Assembly: GCA_937880075.1 (NCBI GenBank)
Contig: CALFLM010000080.1
Location: forward strand, 4,097-68,096
Direction of reading: 5' to 3'
DNA from: an uncultured Romboutsia sp.
GTDB lineage: Bacteria > Bacillota > Clostridia > Peptostreptococcales > Peptostreptococcaceae
DNA: 64,000 nucleotides
Made by a program: the position numbers and the translations under genes. Positions 53,799-62,636 of the stretch are shown here, in pieces. Every line of letters starts with the position of its first letter. Position 1 is the stretch's first letter. Below the pieces are notes generated by a model. The model saw nothing but the letters and a program-made list of their open reading frames with translations. It had not been told where the DNA came from and ran no database searches.

Positions 53799-54233
53799 AT
53801 GTTGCAATATATAATAAGTTTAATAATATTTATACCTATTACTATTATTTTAATAGTAGCTTCAATAAAGTTAAGTAAATTAAACTCTGATAGTATTAAT
53901 AAGCATAAATACGTTAAGGTATTAGAGAAAACTAATTTAAGTAAAGATACAAGTATATTTGTTTTAGAAATGGGTGATGAAGGGTGTGTAGTAGCTTCAT
54001 CACCTTCTAAAATCGAAAAAATAAAAGAATTGAATAAAGAAGACATAGCTGAAATATATGAAATGAAAGAAAGTTATGGTATAAATTTATCTGATATAGA
54101 TATTGATAAATTTAAATTATTTAATTTAAGTTTTAAGAATAAAAAAATTAGAAATAATATGTTTTCAAAAAAGAAAAAGTCAAAATTTTCAAATTTCAAC
54201 AATTCGGACAGACTTTTATTTCATAAAAAATAA
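53799..54233 (+). CDS. fliO: Flagellar biosynthesis protein FliO/FliZ-like
   Basis: 144 residues; one N-terminal membrane helix (about 4-24) and a small beta domain KVLEKTNLSKDTSIFVLEMGDEGCVVASSPSKIEKI that follows the FliO pattern, ending in a basic KKKKSKFS tail. FliO helps assemble the FliP ring. Located directly before fliP, the usual place. Identification rests on this pattern and position. Confidence 0.8.
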   Translation: MLQYIISLIIFIPITIILIVASIKLSKLNSDSINKHKYVKVLEKTNLSKDTSIFVLEMGDEGCVVASSPSKIEKIKELNKEDIAEIYEMKESYGINLSDIDIDKFKLFNLSFKNKKIRNNMFSKKKKSKFSNFNNSDRLLFHKK

Positions 54234-54257
54234 AAATTACTAAAGAAGGGGGTATAT

Positions 54258-54926
54258 ATGAACGATTTAGTAGGATTAATTTCAAATAATCAACAAGAAT
54301 TTACTCCTTTAATAAAGCTATTTATAGTAATGACTTTTATGATGTTTTTACCAACTATTATCTTTATGATGACAAGTTTTGTAAGAATAATCATTACATT
54401 CTCATTTTTAAAATCAGCTTTAGGAGCTCAACAATCTATACCAAATCAAATACTAGTGGGAATTGCATTAGTATTAACTATGTTTATTATGTCCCCAGTA
54501 GTAAGTGATATTAATAAAGTAGCTATACAGCCATATAAGGAAGATAAAATAACTTTTCAAGAGGGAATAGAAAAAGCTCAGATTCCTATAAAAGAATTTT
54601 TATTAAAACAGACTAGAGAAGAGGATGTAAAGCTATTTTTAGATAGTGCACATATTGATGAAAATAAAATAACAAGAGAAGATATACCTTTAAAAGTGTT
54701 GGTACCAGCATTTGCAATAAGTGAGTTAAAAACTGCTTTCCAAATTGGATTTTTAATATATCTACCATTTTTATTAATAGATTTAGTAGTATCAAGTACA
54801 TTGATGTCGATGGGGATGTTTATGTTACCGCCAGCTATGATATCTCTGCCATTTAAACTTTTACTATTTATAATGGTTGATGGATGGAATTTATTAATTA
54901 AATCTTTAGTTTTAAGCTTTACTTAG
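54258..54926 (+). CDS. fliP: Flagellar export gate protein FliP
   Basis: 222 residues, four membrane segments; FliP signatures MTSFVRIIITFSFLKSALGAQQSIPNQILVGIALVLTMFIM and VLVPAFAISELKTAFQIGFLIYLPFLLIDLVVSS, GMFMLPPAMISLPFKLLLF. There is no cleavable signal peptide, unlike E. coli FliP. Core of the export pore. ATG with AAGGGGG. Confidence 0.96.
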   Translation: MNDLVGLISNNQQEFTPLIKLFIVMTFMMFLPTIIFMMTSFVRIIITFSFLKSALGAQQSIPNQILVGIALVLTMFIMSPVVSDINKVAIQPYKEDKITFQEGIEKAQIPIKEFLLKQTREEDVKLFLDSAHIDENKITREDIPLKVLVPAFAISELKTAFQIGFLIYLPFLLIDLVVSSTLMSMGMFMLPPAMISLPFKLLLFIMVDGWNLLIKSLVLSFT

Positions 54927-54941
54927 TAAGGAGATGAAATT

Positions 54942-55211
54942 ATGAATGAACAAATGGTAATGGGTATAGTGACAGAATCATTATACACAGCTTTGATTGT
55001 AGGAGGTCCAATATTAATATTAACTTTAGTAGTTGGTTTATTAGTAAGTATATTTCAAGCAGCAACTCAAATACAAGAACAAACACTAACATTTGTACCA
55101 AAATTAATAACAATAGCAGCTATTTTAATTGTTAGTGGAAATTGGATGCTTAATAAAATTATGATTTTCACACAACAAATTATGAATATGATAGCAAATA
55201 TAAAGGGATGA
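54942..55211 (+). CDS. fliQ: Flagellar export gate protein FliQ
   Basis: 89 residues, two membrane helices; GGPILILTLVVGLLVSIFQAATQIQEQTLTFVPKL is diagnostic. Export gate subunit that surrounds FliP/FliR. 15 bp after fliP and 5 bp before the fliR-flhB fusion gene. Confidence 0.96.
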   Translation: MNEQMVMGIVTESLYTALIVGGPILILTLVVGLLVSIFQAATQIQEQTLTFVPKLITIAAILIVSGNWMLNKIMIFTQQIMNMIANIKG

Positions 55212-55216
55212 GATAA

Positions 55217-57043
55217 ATGATATTTATATTTATAAGGATACTTACTTTCTTCGGATGTATAAATGTAATATTTCCATCAGGAACTCCTCGAGTATTTAAG
55301 GTAATGTTCTCTATATTTATCTCATTTATTTTATCTCCTTTTATACCTTTAGATGTAAATGTTAATTCATTAAGTCAAATTATTATATATGCCTTAATGG
55401 AAACATTAACAGGTTTAACATTTGGATTTATAACTAATATGTGTTTTAATAGCTTAAAAACAGCAGGGAGTTTAATTGACCAACAATTAGGTCTATCTAT
55501 GGCTAGCATATATGATCCAAATACAAATACCCAATCAACACTTGTTGAGAATATTTTATATTGGGTTGGTATAGTAATTTTCTTTAGTATGAATGGACAC
55601 TACTATCTAATAGAGGGAATACAAAATAGTTTTAACTTGGTTAAAATAGGACAGCCAGTACTTAATGGAAATTTTGATTATATAATAAATGTATTTATTC
55701 AATGTTTTATAATTGGATTTAAAATAGCAGTGCCTATGATTCTATCACTAGTAGTTGCAGAATTACTAATAGGTTTTATATCAAAGAGCGTTCCACAGTT
55801 AAATGTAATGGTAATAGGTATGCCTTTAAAATTATTAATAGGAATTATATTTTTAATTATAGCATTACCATTTATATTGAATAAAATTCACTATTTATTC
55901 AATCAAATACCATCTATTTTAGATGGTACTCTTAGTATGAATGATAATGTAATTTCAAATATAGGGACAGTTGGATTTATGTTATCTATGGATGGAGATA
56001 AAACAGAAGAGCCAACCCCTAAGAAGAAAAAAGATGCAAGAAAACAAGGTAATATAGCGAAAAGTTCTGAAGTAAATACAGCTATGACATTTATAGCTAT
56101 ATTAGTTATAGTATACACAATGTCAGATTATGTAAGTTTTGAAATTAAAAATTTTATAGTAAATATACTTAGTGGTAATTTTAATATGCCCATAAATAAT
56201 AATACTATAAAAGAATTAATGTTTAAGGTAATGATTTCTTTTATGAAGATTATTTTACCGATATGTTTAATAATTATGATATTTGGAATTTTAGGAAACT
56301 TAGTCCAGACAGGTTTTTTCTTTTCGGCAGAAAGTTTAAGACCTAAGTTTTCAAAGTTGAATCCAATCAATGGGTTTAAAAATATGTTTTCACTAAAGTC
56401 TTTAGTGAATCTTGTAAAAAATATAGTTGTTATATCAGTAATGATAGCTATAGGCTATTCATTTATGAACAAGAATTTTGCAGGAATAATAAAAAGTGGG
56501 GATATATACATTCCATATTTGTTTGATACTATAGTTGATCTTATTAAAAATATACTAAGTACTATAGCCATGGTAGTAGTTGTTATAGCAATACTTGACT
56601 ATGCATATCAAAAGTATAGCCATAATAAAGGGCTTAAAATGACTAAACAAGAAGTAAAAGAAGAGTACAAACAGATGGAAGGAGACCCTCAGATAAAAGG
56701 AAAGATAAAGCAAAAACAAAGACAAATGGCAACTCAAAGAATGATGCAAGCTGTCCCTTCATCTACTGTAATTGTGACAAATCCTACGCACATATCTATA
56801 GCAATAAGATATGAACAAGGAATAGATAAAACGCCAGTAGTAGTAGCAAAAGGGGCTGATCAAGTGGCATTTAAAATAAGAGAAATAGCTAAAAGTCATG
56901 ATGTACCGATTATTGAAAATGTACCTCTAGCAAGACTTATTTATAGAGAGGTTGAGATAGATCAAGAAATACCAGAAGAAATGTATAAAGCAGTTGCTGA
57001 AGTTTTAGTAGCTGTGTATAAGATAAAGAATAAATACAAGTAG
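55217..57043 (+). CDS. flhB: Fused flagellar export protein FliR-FlhB
   Basis: 608 residues. Residues about 1-245 are FliR (six helices, SLKTAGSLIDQQLGLSMASIYDPNTN). A linker at about 246-258 leads to FlhB (DKTEEPTPKKKKDARKQGNIAKSSEV at about 260, four helices, then the cytoplasmic domain) with the autocleavage site N522-P-T-H525. This fusion is known in Clostridia and places FlhB next to FliR by covalent link. FlhB switches export from hook to filament substrates, with FliK. Confidence 0.96.
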   Translation: MIFIFIRILTFFGCINVIFPSGTPRVFKVMFSIFISFILSPFIPLDVNVNSLSQIIIYALMETLTGLTFGFITNMCFNSLKTAGSLIDQQLGLSMASIYDPNTNTQSTLVENILYWVGIVIFFSMNGHYYLIEGIQNSFNLVKIGQPVLNGNFDYIINVFIQCFIIGFKIAVPMILSLVVAELLIGFISKSVPQLNVMVIGMPLKLLIGIIFLIIALPFILNKIHYLFNQIPSILDGTLSMNDNVISNIGTVGFMLSMDGDKTEEPTPKKKKDARKQGNIAKSSEVNTAMTFIAILVIVYTMSDYVSFEIKNFIVNILSGNFNMPINNNTIKELMFKVMISFMKIILPICLIIMIFGILGNLVQTGFFFSAESLRPKFSKLNPINGFKNMFSLKSLVNLVKNIVVISVMIAIGYSFMNKNFAGIIKSGDIYIPYLFDTIVDLIKNILSTIAMVVVVIAILDYAYQKYSHNKGLKMTKQEVKEEYKQMEGDPQIKGKIKQKQRQMATQRMMQAVPSSTVIVTNPTHISIAIRYEQGIDKTPVVVAKGADQVAFKIREIAKSHDVPIIENVPLARLIYREVEIDQEIPEEMYKAVAEVLVAVYKIKNKYK

Positions 57044-57063
57044 TTATTAAGAAGAGGTTGAAT

Positions 57064-59127
57064 ATGGATAAATTAAGTTTAAAAGGTAGATTTGATATAT
57101 TGGCTGGATTTGGGATACTAGGAATAGTATTAATGATAATAGTCCCACTTCCTCCATTTTTACTAGACGTATTGTTATCAGTAAACATAGCATTATCAAT
57201 TCTTATATTACTACTTACTCTTTTTTCAACTAATATACTACAGCTATCTATGTTTCCAACAATATTGCTTGTTACAACATTATTTAGATTAGGTCTAAAT
57301 ATATCATCAACAAGACTTATATTAGGACAAGGATATGCAGGAAATGTTATAGAGTCATTTGGTAGCTTTGTTGTTGGTGGAAATTACGTAGTAGGGGTAA
57401 TTATATTCTTAATTATAATGATAGTACAGTTTGTTGTAATAACAAATGGTTCAGGAAGAGTATCAGAAGTATCAGCAAGATTTACACTTGATGCTATGCC
57501 TGGAAAACAAATGAGTATAGATGCAGATTTAGGTGCAGGAATAATAGATGAAAAAACTGCAAGAAAAAAAAGATTAGAATTACAACAAGAAGTTGATTTT
57601 TATGGAGCTATGGATGGTGCATCAAAGTTTGTAAAAGGAGATGCAATAGCAGGTATAATTGTAACAATAATAAACATCTTAGGAGGAATTATTATTGGTG
57701 TAGTTATGATGGATATGAGTTTTAGTGAAGCTGTACAAAACTTCATAAGACTTACAATAGGGGATGGTCTTGTTAGCCAGATATCAGCACTATTAATATC
57801 TACATCTGCAGGTATCTTAGTTACAAAGTCTAGTAGTGAAAAGAACTTTGGTAATCTTTTAGGTAAGCAGTTAACATCTGTACCTGCAACTATAGGTATG
57901 ACAGGAGCTGTCTTATTAGTTTTAGGATTTCTTCCAGGGCTACCTAAATTATCGTTTTTCACATTAGGTGCTGGTGCATTAGCAACTGCATTTTTATTAA
58001 GTAAAGAAGAAAAAGAAAAACAAAAACAAGAAGAATTAGAATCTGTACAAAGTGAAGCTGAAGATGCTAAACCTAGTATAGAAATGGCAGAAGATGTATC
58101 AAGTCTTATAAATGTTGAGCCTATAGAGGTTGAAATAGGATATGGACTTATACCTCTTGCAGATGAAAGTAATGGTGGAGACTTATTACAAAGAATAGTT
58201 TCTATAAGAAGACAGTGTGCAATTGATATGGGGGTACTAGTACAGCCAATAAGAATTAGAGATAATCTTCAGTTAGAGCCAAATCAATATAGTATAAAAA
58301 TAAAAGGAAATGTAGTAGCAACATATAGTCTTATGCCAACAATGTTATTATGTATGAACCCTATGGGTACAGATACTGAGATTGATGGAATAAGAGTTAA
58401 AGAACCTACATTTGGTCTTGATGCATTATGGATAAGTTCGGATAAGGCAGAAGAAGCAGAGTTATATGGACTAACAGTTGTAGATCCAACAACTATATTA
58501 GTTACTCATTTATTAGAGATAATAAAATCTAAGGCGCATGAACTTGTTGGTAGACAAGAGGTTAAATTAATTATAGATTCAGCTAAAGAAAGATATAGTG
58601 CAGTTGTTGATGAGCTAATCCCAGATTTAATGACTTTAGGAGAGGTTCAAAAAGTATTACAAAACTTATTAAGAGAAAATATTTCAATAAAAGATAGAGT
58701 TACAATACTAGAAACGCTAGCTGATAATGCAAGAAATACAAAAGATATAGAACTTTTAACTGAGTATGTAAGAATGGCTATGAGTAGAAGTATTTGTGCA
58801 GGTTTAGTTGATGAAAATAACTCTATAACAGTAGCGACTTTATCTATAGAATTAGAAAATATAATAGGGAATAGTTTACAAAGATCTATTAATGGTACAT
58901 ATCCAGCAATAGATCCAGATACAACAAATAAAATATTCTCTAATATACAAAGTACAGTAGAAAGCATTCATTTTAATAATAATAGAACTATACTTTTGGT
59001 CTCTCCAAAAATAAGAGCACCTTTTAGAAAATTAGTTGAAATGGTATTTCCTAACATAACTGTTTTATCATTAAATGAGGTTCCAAGTGATATTCAGATA
59101 AAGGCCCAAGGTATAGTCAGCATATAG
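57064..59127 (+). CDS. flhA: Flagellar export gate protein FlhA
   Basis: 687 residues; eight membrane helices (about 15-310) with the FHIPEP signature RFTLDAMPGKQMSIDADLGAGIIDEKTARKKR, then a cytoplasmic platform domain (about 350-687) with LEPNQYSIKIKGN and DPTTILVTHLLEIIK. ATG 57064 is preferred (AGAAGAGG 6 nt upstream); a TTG two codons earlier is closer to that site than a start should be. flhF and flhG, usual next genes, are absent; fliA follows after 15 bp. Confidence 0.96.
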   Translation: MDKLSLKGRFDILAGFGILGIVLMIIVPLPPFLLDVLLSVNIALSILILLLTLFSTNILQLSMFPTILLVTTLFRLGLNISSTRLILGQGYAGNVIESFGSFVVGGNYVVGVIIFLIIMIVQFVVITNGSGRVSEVSARFTLDAMPGKQMSIDADLGAGIIDEKTARKKRLELQQEVDFYGAMDGASKFVKGDAIAGIIVTIINILGGIIIGVVMMDMSFSEAVQNFIRLTIGDGLVSQISALLISTSAGILVTKSSSEKNFGNLLGKQLTSVPATIGMTGAVLLVLGFLPGLPKLSFFTLGAGALATAFLLSKEEKEKQKQEELESVQSEAEDAKPSIEMAEDVSSLINVEPIEVEIGYGLIPLADESNGGDLLQRIVSIRRQCAIDMGVLVQPIRIRDNLQLEPNQYSIKIKGNVVATYSLMPTMLLCMNPMGTDTEIDGIRVKEPTFGLDALWISSDKAEEAELYGLTVVDPTTILVTHLLEIIKSKAHELVGRQEVKLIIDSAKERYSAVVDELIPDLMTLGEVQKVLQNLLRENISIKDRVTILETLADNARNTKDIELLTEYVRMAMSRSICAGLVDENNSITVATLSIELENIIGNSLQRSINGTYPAIDPDTTNKIFSNIQSTVESIHFNNNRTILLVSPKIRAPFRKLVEMVFPNITVLSLNEVPSDIQIKAQGIVSI

Positions 59128-59142
59128 TAGGAGGTGTCTATT

Positions 59143-59856
59143 ATGGTATTTGAAAGTCAAGAAGAACTTATAGTAAACAACATGAATATAGTTAGGAATA
59201 TCGCATCTAAGTATTATACAGAAAAAATTGGACTGGAATATGAAGACTTAGTTAGCTATGGAGTAATGGGACTTATAGATGCAAGTAAAAAGTTTGATGA
59301 TAAAAGAGGTGTAAAATTTTCTACTTATGCATCGATAAGAGTATCTTCATATATAATAGATGAAATAAGAAAATACTCCCCTGTATCAAGAACCTATATG
59401 AGTAAATTTAAAGAATATAACAAAAGTGTAGATGAACTACAAAATAAACTTTTTAGAGAACCTAGTATTGATGAAATTGCTAAACATATGAATGTAACTA
59501 AAAAAGAAGTAATAGATATAGAGAGTAAAATGAAAAATTCTAATAATATATCTATAGATAATATGGTTTCTATGGATGAAAAAGAATTTAATATTATAGA
59601 AACTATTGAAGATAAAAATATTCCTTGTCCAGAAGAATTAACGGAAAAAAAAGAACTTCAAGATGTATTAGCTAAAGCTTTAGATATGCTTAAAGAAAAA
59701 GATAGATTAGTGTTATCTCTTTATTATTATGAAGAGTTAACACTAAAAGAAATAGGGGAAATACTTGGAGTATCAGAATCAAGAGTTTCCCAATTAAATA
59801 GTAGAGCAATATCTAATTTAAGAGCTGCTATGAAAAAATTAAAATACATCGATTAA
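59143..59856 (+). CDS. fliA: Sigma-28 factor FliA (SigD)
   Basis: 237 residues; sigma-70 family. Region 2 (IVRNIASKYYTE..GLEYEDLVSYGVMGLIDASKKFD..KGVKFSTYASIRVSSYIIDEIRK), region 3 and region 4 helix-turn-helix (LTLKEIGEILGVSESRVSQLNSRAISNLR). It drives late genes from TAAA-N15-GCCGATAA type promoters (candidates at 15312 and 22721) and is inhibited by FlgM. ATG 59143 with TAGGAGGTG 6 nt upstream; GTG 59134 is part of that site. Confidence 0.95.
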   Translation: MVFESQEELIVNNMNIVRNIASKYYTEKIGLEYEDLVSYGVMGLIDASKKFDDKRGVKFSTYASIRVSSYIIDEIRKYSPVSRTYMSKFKEYNKSVDELQNKLFREPSIDEIAKHMNVTKKEVIDIESKMKNSNNISIDNMVSMDEKEFNIIETIEDKNIPCPEELTEKKELQDVLAKALDMLKEKDRLVLSLYYYEELTLKEIGEILGVSESRVSQLNSRAISNLRAAMKKLKYID

Positions 59857-59868
59857 GGAGGAAATAAC

Positions 59869-60642
59869 ATGCTTAGAAGTATGTATGCATCGGTATCTTC
59901 GATGATAACTTTGCAAGCAAGGCAAGGTATTATAACAAATAATTTAGCAAATATAAATACTACAGGATATAAATCAGAAACTTTAGTAGCAAAAAGTTTT
60001 GATGACATGTTACTGTACAATAAGGATAGTTATAGTGAAGGGGTTTCTAAGGTAAATGAATTAGGTTCATTAAATTTTGGAGTAAGAATAGATGATACTG
60101 TAACTAGTTATAAACAAGGAGCTTTAGTTTCTACAGAAAATAATACAGATTTTGCAATAGTAGGAAGTGGATTTTTCCAAGTTACAGATGAACAAAATAA
60201 CACTTACTACACAAGAGATGGCTCATTTAAGGTAAATGCACAAGGGTATTTAGTAACAAATTCAGGACATTATGTAATGGGAACAAATAGTCAAAATGGT
60301 AATTTAGAAAGAATCTATGTAGGCTCAGATCTTATTACTATAACATCTGATAATAGTATAGCTATAAATGGAGAAAATAGGTACAAGTTTAATATAGTAG
60401 ATTTTGAAAATTATGATAATTTAACTAAGTATGGTAATAACTTATACACAGGTGATGGAGGATTTAACTCTAATAATTATAATATTCAACAAAAATACTT
60501 AGAAGGTTCTAATATAGATTATATAAATGAAATGGCATTAATGATGGAAACTGTTAAAGAGTTTGAAGCGAATCAAAGAGTTATTCAAACAATAGATTCT
60601 ACACTTAGTCAAATAGCAAATGAAATTGGTAGTATAAGATAA
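59869..60642 (+). CDS. flgG1: FlgF/FlgG-type flagellar rod protein (FlgG1)
   Basis: 257 residues; rod/hook family with LRSMYASVSSMITLQARQGIITNNLANINTTGYKSE at the N-terminus, FAIVGSGFFQV and YTRDGSFKVNAQGYLV in the centre, and MALMMETVKEFEANQRVIQTIDSTLSQIANEIG at the end. One of two consecutive rod proteins; probably the distal-rod subunit corresponding to FlgF/FlhO. 12 bp after fliA. Confidence 0.9.
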   Translation: MLRSMYASVSSMITLQARQGIITNNLANINTTGYKSETLVAKSFDDMLLYNKDSYSEGVSKVNELGSLNFGVRIDDTVTSYKQGALVSTENNTDFAIVGSGFFQVTDEQNNTYYTRDGSFKVNAQGYLVTNSGHYVMGTNSQNGNLERIYVGSDLITITSDNSIAINGENRYKFNIVDFENYDNLTKYGNNLYTGDGGFNSNNYNIQQKYLEGSNIDYINEMALMMETVKEFEANQRVIQTIDSTLSQIANEIGSIR

Positions 60643-60664
60643 TATTATATAGGAGGAAATATCA

Positions 60665-61426
60665 ATGTATAACATAATGAATAATAGCATAACGGGAATG
60701 TCAGCTAATCAAGGCAAAATTGATATTATTTCTAATAATATAGCAAACGCACAAACTGTAGGATATAAGAAATTAGATGTAGGCTTCTTAGATTTATATA
60801 CAGATACTTTATCTAGACAATCATATCCACACAATGGAGATAACTTAATTACAGGAACAGGAGTTAAGATATCTAATCCTACTAGAAATTTAACTCAAGG
60901 TGCTTTAAAGGAAACTGGTATAAGTACAGATATAGCAATAGATGGAGAAGGATACTTTAGAGTTATTGCTAAAGATGGAAGTTATAAATATACTAGAAAT
61001 GGAGAATTTAATTTAGATTTATCTGGTAAACTAGTTGATAGTAACGGAAATATTTTAGATATAGATTATAATGATACTATTAATACAGCAAATTTAAATT
61101 TATCAAATGGAAGCTTAACAATAAATACCAATGGTCAAGTATTTCTAGATAATCAAAATATAGGTAACATAACACTATATATGCCACAAGGTGATCATGA
61201 TTTTATATCTGTAGGAGATAACTTATTTTCACTTAATGAAGGTGCACAGGTTTATACAGTAGATAATCCTAAAGTTTATCAAGGATATGTAGAAATGTCT
61301 AATATAAGTATGCAAGTAGAGATGACAGATTTAATTATGGCCCAAAGAGCATTTCAAATTAATAGCAGAGGTGTTAAAGCAATAGATGAGATGTGGGGAA
61401 TGATAAATAATCTTAAGGGTAGATAA
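60665..61426 (+). CDS. flgG: Flagellar distal rod protein FlgG
   Basis: 253 residues; NIMNNSITGMSANQGKIDIISNNIANAQTVGYKK at the N-terminus, DIAIDGEGYFRV, YTRNGEFNLDLSGKLVDSNGN, and YVEMSNISMQVEMTDLIMAQRAFQINSRGVKAIDEMWGM at the end. Distal rod subunit, paralogue of the preceding gene. Followed by fliM after 27 bp. Confidence 0.9.
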   Translation: MYNIMNNSITGMSANQGKIDIISNNIANAQTVGYKKLDVGFLDLYTDTLSRQSYPHNGDNLITGTGVKISNPTRNLTQGALKETGISTDIAIDGEGYFRVIAKDGSYKYTRNGEFNLDLSGKLVDSNGNILDIDYNDTINTANLNLSNGSLTINTNGQVFLDNQNIGNITLYMPQGDHDFISVGDNLFSLNEGAQVYTVDNPKVYQGYVEMSNISMQVEMTDLIMAQRAFQINSRGVKAIDEMWGMINNLKGR

Positions 61427-61453
61427 TCTTTAGAGAGGAGATAGCAGATAATT

Positions 61454-62341
61454 ATGGATCAGAATGTAAAAGTATATGATTTTAAAAAGCCACAAAGATA
61501 CTCAAGTGATAATATGAGATTTTTATCTGTGGTTTCAGAAGAGTTTTGCAAAAATATAAATTTATTTTTAGCTTATGAATTAAAAAAGCAAAAAATACAT
61601 TGTAAAATTGAAAAAGTTGAGCAAACAAACTACGATGAGTTTATAAGTATAATAGATAAAGATTCAGTAATTGCAGAACATGCTATACAGCCATTAGTAC
61701 AAGATTTAATCTATCAGATAGATAAAACTATAGCTCTTACTTTAATTGATGTAGTTTTAGGTGGGGATGGTTTACTAGAAAACTACGATAGAAATCTTAC
61801 TGAAATAGATAAACAACTATTATTTCAAACTATTAATGATTTCTTAAAAAGAATGTATGTTGTTGAAAGTTGTACACATAGAGAAGTGTTAAGAGTTCAT
61901 ATAAACGCTGGAGCTAGTAAAAAATATCCTATAAGTGAATCTGTACTAATTGCTCATATGAAAGTAATGTATGGAGATAAAGAAATTGGTAAGATGAGAT
62001 TTTGTGAGCCATATAGTTGTATGGAACCAATACTTGATTTCTTAGAAACTAAAATATTATTTAGAAACAAAGATCAAGAATATGATTTTGAATTTACTAA
62101 TTCAATTTACAATAATGTATGTGGTGCAAAAGTTGATTTAATTGCAAGATTAGGTAAATCAACTATAAAAGTAAATGAACTTCTTGATTTAAAAGTAGGA
62201 GATGTGATAGCTTTAGATACTAAAGCAAATGAGGATATAGAATTAGATGTTTCTGAAGCTAGATCGTTTAAATGTAGACCGGGATTAATAAAAAATAAAA
62301 ATGGTGTATTAATAACTGACAGTATTAAGAAAGGAATATAG
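61454..62341 (+). CDS. fliM: Flagellar motor switch protein FliM, lacking the CheY-docking N-terminus
   Basis: 295 residues. It begins directly at the core motif VKVYDFKKPQRYS, then middle domain (ALTLIDVVLGGDG, FLKRMYVVE) and C-terminal SPOA domain (KVDLIARLGKSTIKVNELLDLKVGDVIALD). Typical FliM (about 330) has an extra N-terminal peptide LSQxEIDALL that binds CheY-phosphate. Here an in-frame stop (TAG 61442) rules out an upstream extension, so that peptide is truly missing. AGAGAGGAG is rather far (14 nt) from the ATG. Confidence 0.92.
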   Translation: MDQNVKVYDFKKPQRYSSDNMRFLSVVSEEFCKNINLFLAYELKKQKIHCKIEKVEQTNYDEFISIIDKDSVIAEHAIQPLVQDLIYQIDKTIALTLIDVVLGGDGLLENYDRNLTEIDKQLLFQTINDFLKRMYVVESCTHREVLRVHINAGASKKYPISESVLIAHMKVMYGDKEIGKMRFCEPYSCMEPILDFLETKILFRNKDQEYDFEFTNSIYNNVCGAKVDLIARLGKSTIKVNELLDLKVGDVIALDTKANEDIELDVSEARSFKCRPGLIKNKNGVLITDSIKKGI

Positions 62342-62344
62342 ATA

Positions 62345-62608
62345 ATGAATAAAAATATTGCTAGAGTATTAGATATAGAGCTTAATGTAAGTGTTATTCT
62401 TGGAAGGACTAAGATGGCATTAAAAGATATATTTGAACTAGGTAAAGGTTCATTAATTGAATTAGATACTTTCGAAAATCAAGAGGTTGAAATATATGTA
62501 AATGGAAGAAAAATAGGATATGGTCAAATTGTTATAATAGATCAAAACTTCGGTGTTAGAATAACTAATATACTTGATGAAGAAGAATTAGTAAAAACAT
62601 TAAGTTAA
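62345..62608 (+). CDS. fliN: Flagellar motor switch protein FliN
   Basis: 87 residues; a minimal SPOA domain DIELNVSVILGRTKMALKDIFELGKGSLIELD..ENQEVEIYVNGRKIGYGQIVIIDQNFGVRIT. Lower C-ring subunit, 3 bp after fliM. It lacks the CheC-like domain of Bacillus FliY. A second FliN-domain protein lies in the late operon (16507). Confidence 0.95.
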   Translation: MNKNIARVLDIELNVSVILGRTKMALKDIFELGKGSLIELDTFENQEVEIYVNGRKIGYGQIVIIDQNFGVRITNILDEEELVKTLS

Positions 62609-62636
62609 ACTTATTTATCACAGGAAGGATTAGTAA

